Assembly (NCBI GenBank): GCA_964355075.1
Contig: CAYHCF010000010.1
Coordinates: 32,690-96,689 of the forward strand
From: B1 sp964355075
Lineage (GTDB): Bacteria > Bacteroidota > Bacteroidia > UKL13-3
Length of the DNA: 64,000 nucleotides
Direction: 5' to 3'
In this document: piece by piece, positions 25,079-32,249 of the stretch
How positions within the stretch are numbered: position 1 is the first letter of the stretch
Layout: each line of letters opens with the position of its first letter
The notes under the pieces: model-generated
Databases searched by the model: none
Told to the model about the DNA's origin: nothing
The model's input: the letters and a program-made list of their open reading frames with translations, nothing else
Program-made: the position numbers and the translations under genes

Positions 25079-25951
25079 TTATGAACCACTGAGAGCAGCA
25101 GCACCACCCACAATTTCTGAAATCTCGGTAGTTATGGCAGATTGTCGGGCACGGTTATATTCAAGTTTCAATGCCTTTATCAATTCACCTGCATTATCGG
25201 TTGCCTTATCCATGGCAATCATCCTTGCTCCATGTTCTGAAGCAAAAGAATCAAGCATGCAGCGGTAAACATGCGTTTTAAGAATTCTTGGAATTAATTC
25301 CTGTAAAATTTCTTCTTTACCCGGTTCAAAAATATAATCGCTCTTTGTTTTTTTACCTGAACTTATTTTTTGTTTTATGATCGGCAAAAACTCATCGTTC
25401 GTTAATATTTGAGTAGCCGCATTCTTAAATTGGTTGTAAATGATTTCAACCTTATCAAATTTTCCTGCCTGATATTGATTTAAAATAAAATTGCCAATAG
25501 CAAAACCAGTCTCAACATTTAAGGAATGAAAACTCTCCTTATAATCTGAATGCAAAGTAACATTCAGCTTGTTAAAAAATTCAAACGCCTTTTTCCCGAT
25601 TGGAAGTATAGTAATATTTTTCCCTGCATAATCTTCTTTTATCAAGCGATTAGCAAGTTTGTTTACATTGGCATTAAATGATCCACATAACCCTCTGTCA
25701 GATGTAATTACCACCAATAAAACATTCTTAACCGGACGTTGATTAAAAAAGATTTTTAAAGATTCTACATCCATTGAATCGGATAGATTTGACAAGATCG
25801 TATTTAGTTTTTGTGCATAGGGCCTCATTTGCACAATGGCATTTTGTGCCCGTCTCAACTTGGTTGCACTTACCAATTTCATTGCTTTGGTAATTTGCTG
25901 AGTTGAATTAACAGATACAATCCGAATACGTACTTCTTTTAAATTAGCCAT
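25079..25951 (-). CDS. atpG: ATP synthase F1 subunit gamma
   Basis: A 290-residue gamma subunit, the rotor shaft of F1. The N-terminal helix MANLKEVRIRIVSVNSTQQITKAMKLVSATKL is nearly canonical, as are TSDRGLCGSFNANV and the C-terminal helix with MDKATDNAGELI and YNRARQSAITTEISEIVGGAAAL. It is the last gene of the operon, 65 bases after atpA. atpD and atpC do not follow, unlike in E. coli. Confidence 0.97.
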   Translation of the reverse strand: MANLKEVRIRIVSVNSTQQITKAMKLVSATKLRRAQNAIVQMRPYAQKLNTILSNLSDSMDVESLKIFFNQRPVKNVLLVVITSDRGLCGSFNANVNKLANRLIKEDYAGKNITILPIGKKAFEFFNKLNVTLHSDYKESFHSLNVETGFAIGNFILNQYQAGKFDKVEIIYNQFKNAATQILTNDEFLPIIKQKISSGKKTKSDYIFEPGKEEILQELIPRILKTHVYRCMLDSFASEHGARMIAMDKATDNAGELIKALKLEYNRARQSAITTEISEIVGGAAALSGS

Positions 25952-26016
25952 GTTTCAATTTTGCGAATATGAAATATAAATGAGGTTCAGAAATGAGAAG
26001 CTGCCGAATCCCTTTA

Positions 26017-27600
26017 TTATGATGCATTATATTTTGCTGATAATTCTTTTGCAACCGTATCAAGAACCTGAGTAACATCTTCACCGATACTTCCCTTTTT
26101 AATTGAATCCAAAACATTTTTATGCTTGTTTTCAAGATAGGTCAGGTATTCTTTTTCAAATTCGCGAATTTTATTTACCGGAACATTGGTTAATACCCCT
26201 TTTGCTCCCAAATAAATAATAGCAACCTGTTGCTCAACGCGAAGTGGGGAGAACTGTCCTTGCTTTAAAATTTCAACATTACGTGCACCTTTTGCTAAAA
26301 CCGATTTAGTAGCTGCGTCCAGGTCGGAACCAAATTTTGAGAAAGCCTCGAGTTCACGGTATTGAGCCTGATCCAATTTCAGAGTACCCGCAACTTTTTT
26401 CATTGATTTGATTTGTGCATTTCCACCTACGCGAGATACAGATATTCCTACGTTGATAGCAGGACGAATACCGGAGTTAAACAAGTTTGCTTCCAAAAAT
26501 ATCTGACCATCCGTAATAGAAATCACATTGGTTGGGATATAGGCAGAAACGTCGCCGGCCTGCGTTTCAATAATTGGCAAAGCGGTTAAAGAACCTCCGC
26601 CTTTAACCATATGTCTGATTGATTCAGGAAGATCATTCATTTGTTTTGCTATATCATCTGTTCCAATGATTTTAGCAGCTCTTTCCAATAAACGACTGTG
26701 CAAATAAAACACATCACCCGGATAAGCTTCACGGCCCGGAGGACGACGTAACAACAAAGAAACTTCACGGTAAGCAACCGCCTGTTTCGACAAATCATCG
26801 TAAACTACCAGAGCCGGGCGACCTGAATCGCGGAAAAACTCTCCAATTGCTGCTCCGGCCATAGGCGCATAAAACTGCAAAGGAGCAGGATCGGCAGAGG
26901 TTGCCGTTACAATTACCGTATAAGACATTGCACCGTTTTCTTCCAGGGTTTTTAATACCTGAGCAACAGTAGATGCCTTTTGACCACAGGCAACATAAAT
27001 ACAATATACAGGGTTTCCTGCATCATAAAATTCTTTTTGATTGATAATGGTATCAATACAAACAGCCGATTTTCCAGTTTGGCGATCGCCGATAACCAGT
27101 TCACGTTGACCCCGGCCAATGGGAATCATTGCATCAATTGCTTTGATACCGGTTTGTAGGGCTTCTTTCACCGGTTCGCGATAGATTACACCCGGAGCTT
27201 TGCGTTCCAATGGCATTTCATATAAATCGCCGGTTAACGGACCTTTTCCATCGATAGGAATTCCTAAGGTATTAATTACGCGTCCAACCATTCCTTCTCC
27301 CACTTTAATGGAAGCAATTCTGCCGGTGCGTTTTACAACATCTCCCTCTAATATCTCTTCAGAAGAACCTAATAATACTGCACCCACGTTGTCTTCTTCA
27401 AGGTTCAATACGATGCCTTCTACGCCATTAGAGAATTCAATCAGCTCTCCCGATTGAACCTTTGTTAATCCATATATACGTGCAATACCATCGCCCACCT
27501 GGAGCACGGTACCCACTTCTTCAAGTTCGGTTTCAGACTTAAAATTGCTTAGTTGCTCTCTTATTATTGCCGATACCTCATCAGGTCTTATTTCTACCAT
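26017..27600 (-). CDS. atpA: ATP synthase F1 subunit alpha
   Basis: A 527-residue non-catalytic nucleotide-binding subunit of F1. Walker A is GDRQTGKS (171-178), Walker B is in ALVVYDDLSKQAVAYREVSLLLRRPPGREAYPGDVFY, where the Pro-Gly-Arg-Glu block and the arginine-finger region (SVSRVGG) are intact. Length matches the family. The start is 10 bases after atpH. Confidence 0.98.
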   Translation of the reverse strand: MVEIRPDEVSAIIREQLSNFKSETELEEVGTVLQVGDGIARIYGLTKVQSGELIEFSNGVEGIVLNLEEDNVGAVLLGSSEEILEGDVVKRTGRIASIKVGEGMVGRVINTLGIPIDGKGPLTGDLYEMPLERKAPGVIYREPVKEALQTGIKAIDAMIPIGRGQRELVIGDRQTGKSAVCIDTIINQKEFYDAGNPVYCIYVACGQKASTVAQVLKTLEENGAMSYTVIVTATSADPAPLQFYAPMAGAAIGEFFRDSGRPALVVYDDLSKQAVAYREVSLLLRRPPGREAYPGDVFYLHSRLLERAAKIIGTDDIAKQMNDLPESIRHMVKGGGSLTALPIIETQAGDVSAYIPTNVISITDGQIFLEANLFNSGIRPAINVGISVSRVGGNAQIKSMKKVAGTLKLDQAQYRELEAFSKFGSDLDAATKSVLAKGARNVEILKQGQFSPLRVEQQVAIIYLGAKGVLTNVPVNKIREFEKEYLTYLENKHKNVLDSIKKGSIGEDVTQVLDTVAKELSAKYNAS

Positions 27601-27609
27601 ATTGAAATG

Positions 27610-28161
27610 TTATTTTGAAATGTAAGTATTTAATAAATCGTGTTTTGCTTTTTTTAATTTGCCAGATATGCTGGCATCGTATAATTTATCTTCCATCTGA
27701 ATAATCAAACCACCAATAAGATTGGGGTCAACAGAGGTTTCCAAAATTACCTTTTTCCCGGTTTGTTTTTCAATAAAGGCTTTAACCTCGTTAATTGCTT
27801 CGTCACCAATCGTAATGGCAGTTTTAATCCTTGCAGTGGTAATTTTATTGATTTGGTTGTATTGATCAATGAAAGCATTGGCAATATCCAATAAATAATA
27901 TTCCCGATTTTTACGAATAACAATATCAAAAAATGACATGGTTAAAGGGTTAACTGCTTTTTCGAAAATTTGCTTAATGACGGTATTTTTTTTATCGGAA
28001 TTAACAATCGGACTTTTAAGCATAATTAACAGTGCAGGAGTTTGAGTCACTGTATTTTTAAAAACCAAGATATCGGCATGAATGGTTTCGAGGATGTTCT
28101 TTTCCACCGCAAGACCTATCAATGATTTGGCATATCTGCCAGATACTCTGTATTCCGACAT
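27610..28161 (-). CDS. atpH: ATP synthase F1 subunit delta
   Basis: A 183-residue delta subunit of the peripheral stalk. The start SEYRVSGRYAKSLIGLAVEK and the C-terminal VDPNLIGGLIIQMEDKLYDASISGKLKKAKHDLL are the family signatures. It lies one base after atpF and nine bases before atpA, in the normal F-H-A order. Confidence 0.95.
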   Translation of the reverse strand: MSEYRVSGRYAKSLIGLAVEKNILETIHADILVFKNTVTQTPALLIMLKSPIVNSDKKNTVIKQIFEKAVNPLTMSFFDIVIRKNREYYLLDIANAFIDQYNQINKITTARIKTAITIGDEAINEVKAFIEKQTGKKVILETSVDPNLIGGLIIQMEDKLYDASISGKLKKAKHDLLNTYISK

Positions 28162-28162
28162 T

Positions 28163-28657
28163 TTATTTTAAACTGATTGATTTTAAATTTTCGTTCACAA
28201 AAGCTTCCTGCTGCCCACGATCTTCCATTTTACGGCGAAGAACTTTTTCTGCCAAATCAACTGATAATACGGCTACCTGAGTTTTCAGCTCATTCAAAGC
28301 ATTTAACTTAGCCGATTCAATCGTTTCGCTGGCTTTAATAATGATCTTACGCCCCTCTTCTTCCGCTGATTTTTTTGCCTGAGAAATGATATTGTCTTTC
28401 ATTTCATTTGCTTCCTTCAACATTTGATCGCGTTCGGTACGGGCCTGATTCAGTAAACGTTCATTATCCGACTTTAAGGAATCCATGGCTTTACGTGCAT
28501 CTTCAGCAGCATTGAGGGCCTCGTTAATAGAATCCTCTCTTTCTTTAAGTGATTTCATTATGGGTTTCCATGCATACTTTGAAAGTATGAACAACACAAT
28601 TCCAAATGTTAAGGTCATCCAGAAGAGTAATCCTATTTCGGGTTTTACTAAATCCAT
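28163..28657 (-). CDS. atpF: ATP synthase Fo subunit b
   Basis: A 164-residue b subunit: a short periplasmic start, one membrane helix (about 9-28), then a long charged helix (residues 33-150) that reaches F1 as the peripheral stalk. YAWKPIMKSLKEREDSI after the membrane segment is the typical start of the stalk. One copy only is present in the operon, so it should form a homodimer. Confidence 0.95.
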   Translation of the reverse strand: MDLVKPEIGLLFWMTLTFGIVLFILSKYAWKPIMKSLKEREDSINEALNAAEDARKAMDSLKSDNERLLNQARTERDQMLKEANEMKDNIISQAKKSAEEEGRKIIIKASETIESAKLNALNELKTQVAVLSVDLAEKVLRRKMEDRGQQEAFVNENLKSISLK

Positions 28658-28762
28658 ATTATTGTTTTTTGATAAATGAAACGATTTTCTAATGCATAAA
28701 ACAATATCCTAAATCCGATAGCTTCCGGATTAGATTACTGAAACATTATCTAACCGTTAATT

Positions 28763-29020
28763 TTATACGAATACGATCAAAAGACATAACACAATGGCGA
28801 AGAATACAGCCCCTTCAACCAATGCCGCAGCAACGATCATGTTTGCTCTAAGATCGCCAGCCATTTCAGGTTGACGAGCCATTGCCTCTAAAGCACTGCC
28901 ACCAATACGTCCGATACCAATACCTGCACCAATCGCAGCCAAACCTGCACCTATACCGGCTCCCATTTTAGCAAATCCCGGATCCGTTGCAACCTGTAAA
29001 ATAATGTTTAATAGTGTCAT
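28763..29020 (-). CDS. atpE: ATP synthase Fo subunit c
   Basis: An 85-residue hairpin of two membrane helices that forms the rotor ring. The first helix is Gly/Ala-rich (GAGIGAGLAAIGAGIGIG), the loop is ARQPE, and the ion-binding Glu69 lies in AALVEGAVFF. The Na+ signature (Gln in helix 1, Ser-Thr/Tyr around the Glu) is not seen, so the ring should carry protons. The gap to atpF (about 105 bases) is the largest within the Fo genes. Confidence 0.97.
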   Translation of the reverse strand: MTLLNIILQVATDPGFAKMGAGIGAGLAAIGAGIGIGRIGGSALEAMARQPEMAGDLRANMIVAAALVEGAVFFAIVLCLLIVFV

Positions 29021-29069
29021 AATTGTTTTGTTTTATTTTATTGTTAAATTTTATTGTAAAATGTATTAT

Positions 29070-30248
29070 TTAATGTATTTCCTCATGATGGTGTTCTTCA
29101 ACAGCTGAACCAAAATAAAGTGAAGCGAGTAAGGTGAAAACATATGCCTGTAAAAATGCAACCAGTAATTCAAGAAAATACATAAAAGTACTGAAGGCCA
29201 CAGATATAATTGAAACTCCATATCCAAGTCCCATGTTTATTTCTGCAAAAATGAAAATCAAGCTTAAAAATCCAAGTATGATAATATGGCCTGCTGTAAT
29301 ATTTGCAAACAAACGCACCATCAATACAATTGGCTTATTAAGCAAACCAATAATTTCAATCGGAATCATCATGGGTAATAACCACAAAGGCACACCCGGA
29401 GGTAACACAATATGCTTCCAGAAACCTTTATTTCCGTTATAAACCATAATGGCAAAAGTGAAAACTGCCAAAACCAGCGTTACTGCAATATTACCTGTTA
29501 CATTCGCTCCTCCCGGAAAGAATGGGATCAACCCGAATAAATTATTAATAAAAATAAAGAAAAATATAGTCAATAAATAAGGTAAAAATTTTGCGTATTT
29601 CTTTCCAATTGACGGCTTTGCAACTTCATCTCTTATAAAAATTATTAATACCTCAATGATATTAGCAAGGCCTTTGGGAGCTTTATCTTTATGGGTAGAA
29701 TATTTCCTTGCTACCGAAAGCATTATCCACATTAGAAAAGTAACAGCCAGTAACATGCTCAGTACATTTTTGCTTATGGAAATATTAATAAATGAAGCCT
29801 CTTTATTGGCAGAACCATCACTGTTAACCGCAACAATTTTCCCCTTGTCTAATTTATAGCCTTGATAAACAGCATGCCCATGTTCAAATCTGCTGGATAA
29901 GAAAGTTCTTATTCCCGAATTATCCTTCAGAATAATTAGCAAAGGGATGGTAATATGCTTATGGCCAATCGTAACAACATGCCATTCATAAGCATCGGCT
30001 ATATGCTCCATGATTAATTTACCGGCATTTAGTTTCTCTTCCGCTTTTTCGGAATGTTTAGCTTCAACAGTTCCTATATCACCCTCAACAGCAGCTATTT
30101 CAGAAGAAGAGGCTTTCACGGTTGTGTCGGTAACGGAACCTTCACCATGGCCTTGTCCAAAAACATTGATACCTGCATACCCAAAACAAAAGACAAGCAA
30201 AAAAACTGGAATTAAGTACCTGATAATCTTTTTGTTATATACCTGCAT
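29070..30248 (-). CDS. atpB: ATP synthase Fo subunit a, with long N-terminal extension
   Basis: A 392-residue subunit a. I start at 30248 (MQVYNKKIIRY...), which removes an overlap with the gene in front; 30296 is possible. A signal-peptide-like start (to about residue 32) precedes about 100 soluble residues, then six or so membrane helices. The stator Arg is in LMVRLFANITAGHI, and the C terminus ends with a His-rich EEHHHEEIH. The extension of more than 100 residues is common in Bacteroidota and absent from E. coli. Confidence 0.93.
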   Translation of the reverse strand: MQVYNKKIIRYLIPVFLLVFCFGYAGINVFGQGHGEGSVTDTTVKASSSEIAAVEGDIGTVEAKHSEKAEEKLNAGKLIMEHIADAYEWHVVTIGHKHITIPLLIILKDNSGIRTFLSSRFEHGHAVYQGYKLDKGKIVAVNSDGSANKEASFINISISKNVLSMLLAVTFLMWIMLSVARKYSTHKDKAPKGLANIIEVLIIFIRDEVAKPSIGKKYAKFLPYLLTIFFFIFINNLFGLIPFFPGGANVTGNIAVTLVLAVFTFAIMVYNGNKGFWKHIVLPPGVPLWLLPMMIPIEIIGLLNKPIVLMVRLFANITAGHIIILGFLSLIFIFAEINMGLGYGVSIISVAFSTFMYFLELLVAFLQAYVFTLLASLYFGSAVEEHHHEEIH

Positions 30249-30256
30249 GAATGTTC

Positions 30257-30643
30257 TTATTTTTTTTGAATGGGGCGCAAGGTAATAACTAAGCAATAAA
30301 TTTCAAAAGCAGTGTAAAAAAAATACATCAAAAGGTACACAATAATGAAAGAGATTTGGTGCTCTCTGACAAAAAAAACATAAATAATCATTGGGAATAC
30401 CGAGAATATCAAACGTAGCCCAATTGCACTATATATGCGCCATAAGAAGGTTTTATTATTTTTATCCAATGCGGAATAGGATATTTTGTAGATAACCAAA
30501 GTAAGTACTGAAAAATAAATTAACGCAGCCCACGACAGATTGCCAATTTCAATTTTCAGTTGAAAATTCTGGACAATAAATAATATTACTGCAAGAACTA
30601 TGGTAAATAGACCCAAACTCAAATAAAATTTATTTTTTTTCAT
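30257..30643 (-). CDS. Four-helix membrane protein in the atp operon
   Basis: A 128-residue protein with four membrane helices (about 8-25, 37-53, 70-91, 97-120) and basic ends (MKKNK..., RPIQKK). The topology and the place between atpZ and atpB are those of AtpI-type assembly factors, but I see no conserved AtpI motif that would prove it. Eight bases separate it from atpB and it directly abuts atpZ, so it is certainly co-expressed with Fo. Confidence 0.6.
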   Translation of the reverse strand: MKKNKFYLSLGLFTIVLAVILFIVQNFQLKIEIGNLSWAALIYFSVLTLVIYKISYSALDKNNKTFLWRIYSAIGLRLIFSVFPMIIYVFFVREHQISFIIVYLLMYFFYTAFEIYCLVITLRPIQKK

Positions 30644-30859
30644 TTATTTCTTTAAAACATCTTTGAGGGAAAAGTAAAGTGCGGCAAAAACAGAAAGAAC
30701 AGTGCCTAAAATGGTAAACACCGGAAAGTGATTTGCTAATTCCTTATCTATATATTTCCCTCCAAAACTACCCAATACAATTATAACAATCATTTGAATA
30801 GCCAAACTGCTATATTTAAGAAATTGGTTATACGGAGGCTTTTTCGGCGAAGTGTTCAC
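30644..30859 (-). CDS. atpZ: AtpZ/AtpI-type ATP synthase accessory protein
   Basis: A 71-residue protein with two membrane helices. KYSSLAIQMIVIIVLGSFGGKYID is the AtpZ pattern, and FTILGTVLSVFAALYFSLKDV is its second helix. In other bacteria these proteins support Fo assembly or Mg2+/Ca2+ handling. The 5' end overlaps the bactofilin gene by 32 bases and the 3' end abuts the next gene, which fits translational coupling. Confidence 0.85.
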   Translation of the reverse strand: MNTSPKKPPYNQFLKYSSLAIQMIVIIVLGSFGGKYIDKELANHFPVFTILGTVLSVFAALYFSLKDVLKK

Positions 30860-31292
30860 TTAAAATAGGAGTTTTGGTTTCAATAGGAAGCCCATTTCTG
30901 AGTTTGTAGTTTACATCATTCAATTTATTGGTATCAGTGGTACTCATAGAACTCTTGCCATTAAACTCAGCACCAGCCTCAATAATCAGTTTTGCAGAAT
31001 GAATATCTCCTAAAATATTGGCGGTCGTTTTTACAGTAAGCAACTCATTTACAGTTATATTACCCTTTATTCTTCCGGAAATATCCAGATTTTGAGCATT
31101 AATATTCCCGACAACATTTGCAGAAGCTCCTAAAACCAGTTTTGATTTTACACTGATATTACCGGTAACTGAACCATCAATACGCAAATCTCCTTCTGAG
31201 CTTAAATCTCCGTTTATTTTAGTACCGGCATTAATGATATTAATCTCCTGGGGATTAAATGCTGACTTTTTTGTTTGGTTAAAAATGGCCAT
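30828..31292 (-). CDS. Bactofilin (polymer-forming cytoskeletal protein)
   Basis: A 154-residue bactofilin. The core (residues about 17-115) is a run of short beta repeats with alternating hydrophobics (NIINAGTKINGDLSSEGDLR, then VTGNISVKSKLVLGASANVVGNI), the right-handed beta helix that polymerises without nucleotides at the membrane. Short, probably disordered ends flank it. The partner M23 peptidase gene lies seven bases upstream, an arrangement seen in other bacteria where bactofilins position LytM enzymes to shape cells. Confidence 0.93.
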   Translation of the reverse strand: MAIFNQTKKSAFNPQEINIINAGTKINGDLSSEGDLRIDGSVTGNISVKSKLVLGASANVVGNINAQNLDISGRIKGNITVNELLTVKTTANILGDIHSAKLIIEAGAEFNGKSSMSTTDTNKLNDVNYKLRNGLPIETKTPILSEHFAEKASV

Positions 31293-31299
31293 AGGAATA

Positions 31300-32172
31300 T
31301 TAATTATAGTTTAACAAATTATTTGGGTTAATGGCAATTCCATTTTCCCAGATTTCAAAATGAAGGTGAGGCCCATTACTTAATTCACCTGTATTACCCA
31401 CAATAGCAATTACTTCACCCAATTCTACAAATGTACCAACTTTTTTTAAAATAGACGAATTATGCTTATAAATACTTACTAAATTGTTTTTATGCTGGAT
31501 AGCAATGGTATTTCCAGCCTGCGGAGTCCACTCTGCAAAAATAATGGTTCCTTCGAGAACAGCTTTGACCGGCGCATTGGGTTCGGCAACAATATCAATG
31601 GCAAAATGTTCCTCGTTTTCGTCAAAATCCCTGGAAATAAGCCCTTTAGCCGGATTTATTAGATTTAATCCCGTGCGGCTTTGTTCTTTTACCAGGGATG
31701 GTTGAACCCAATTTTGAGCGTTTTTATTATTTTGTTGGGCTTCAAATTTTTTTTTAAAAGCGGCATCTTTTTCAAAAATCTTGCCGGAATTATCCAAACC
31801 AACAGGATTAGAGCTATGAATTGTTGAATCCTGTAAGCCTTCTCCACCATTAATAATATTCACAATATTTTGATAATAAAGCTCTTTCAATTTTAATACC
31901 TGCTCCAAAGAATCTGTTTTATACAAAAGCTGCTGAATATTACGTTTGGTTAAAGTATCGGTATATCCCGGAACATATTCCTTCAAAGGAGTAAAAAATA
32001 TCAACATGATAATTAAAATGATAAATAAAACCAGGGAGGAACTAAAACCCACAAAAACGTTCATTGGTGTTAGTTTGAAAGAAATTTTTTCTTCAAACGA
32101 CTCATCATTTATCAGTACTAAACGGTATTTATACCTAAGCTTATGAATTAATTTTTTTTTCTGTTGCTCCAT
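31300..32172 (-). CDS. Membrane-anchored M23 (LytM) peptidase
   Basis: A 290-residue protein: a basic cytoplasmic start, a membrane helix (about 40-60), a helical linker with ELYYQNIVNII, and a C-terminal LytM domain. The zinc ligands are His and Asp in HFAIDIV and the pair in NGPHLHFEIW, so it should be active. It is the first gene of the leftward operon that continues with bactofilin and the ATP synthase. Likely role: periplasmic peptidoglycan endopeptidase held by the bactofilin filament. Confidence 0.88.
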   Translation of the reverse strand: MEQQKKKLIHKLRYKYRLVLINDESFEEKISFKLTPMNVFVGFSSSLVLFIILIIMLIFFTPLKEYVPGYTDTLTKRNIQQLLYKTDSLEQVLKLKELYYQNIVNIINGGEGLQDSTIHSSNPVGLDNSGKIFEKDAAFKKKFEAQQNNKNAQNWVQPSLVKEQSRTGLNLINPAKGLISRDFDENEEHFAIDIVAEPNAPVKAVLEGTIIFAEWTPQAGNTIAIQHKNNLVSIYKHNSSILKKVGTFVELGEVIAIVGNTGELSNGPHLHFEIWENGIAINPNNLLNYN

Positions 32173-32223
32173 CTTACTACCAATTATATTAAAAGTTTGG
32201 TTAAAATTGTGCGATCAATCATT

Positions 32224-32231
32224 CAAATATA
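32224..32231 (-). promoter_or_regulatory. -7 box of the M23-bactofilin-atp operon
   Basis: TATATTTG on the reverse strand is a perfect -7 box, 52 bases before the M23 start. The -33 region holds only a poor match, so confidence is moderate. Confidence 0.45.
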
Positions 32232-32249
32232 AGTAAAACAGAAGCCCCT

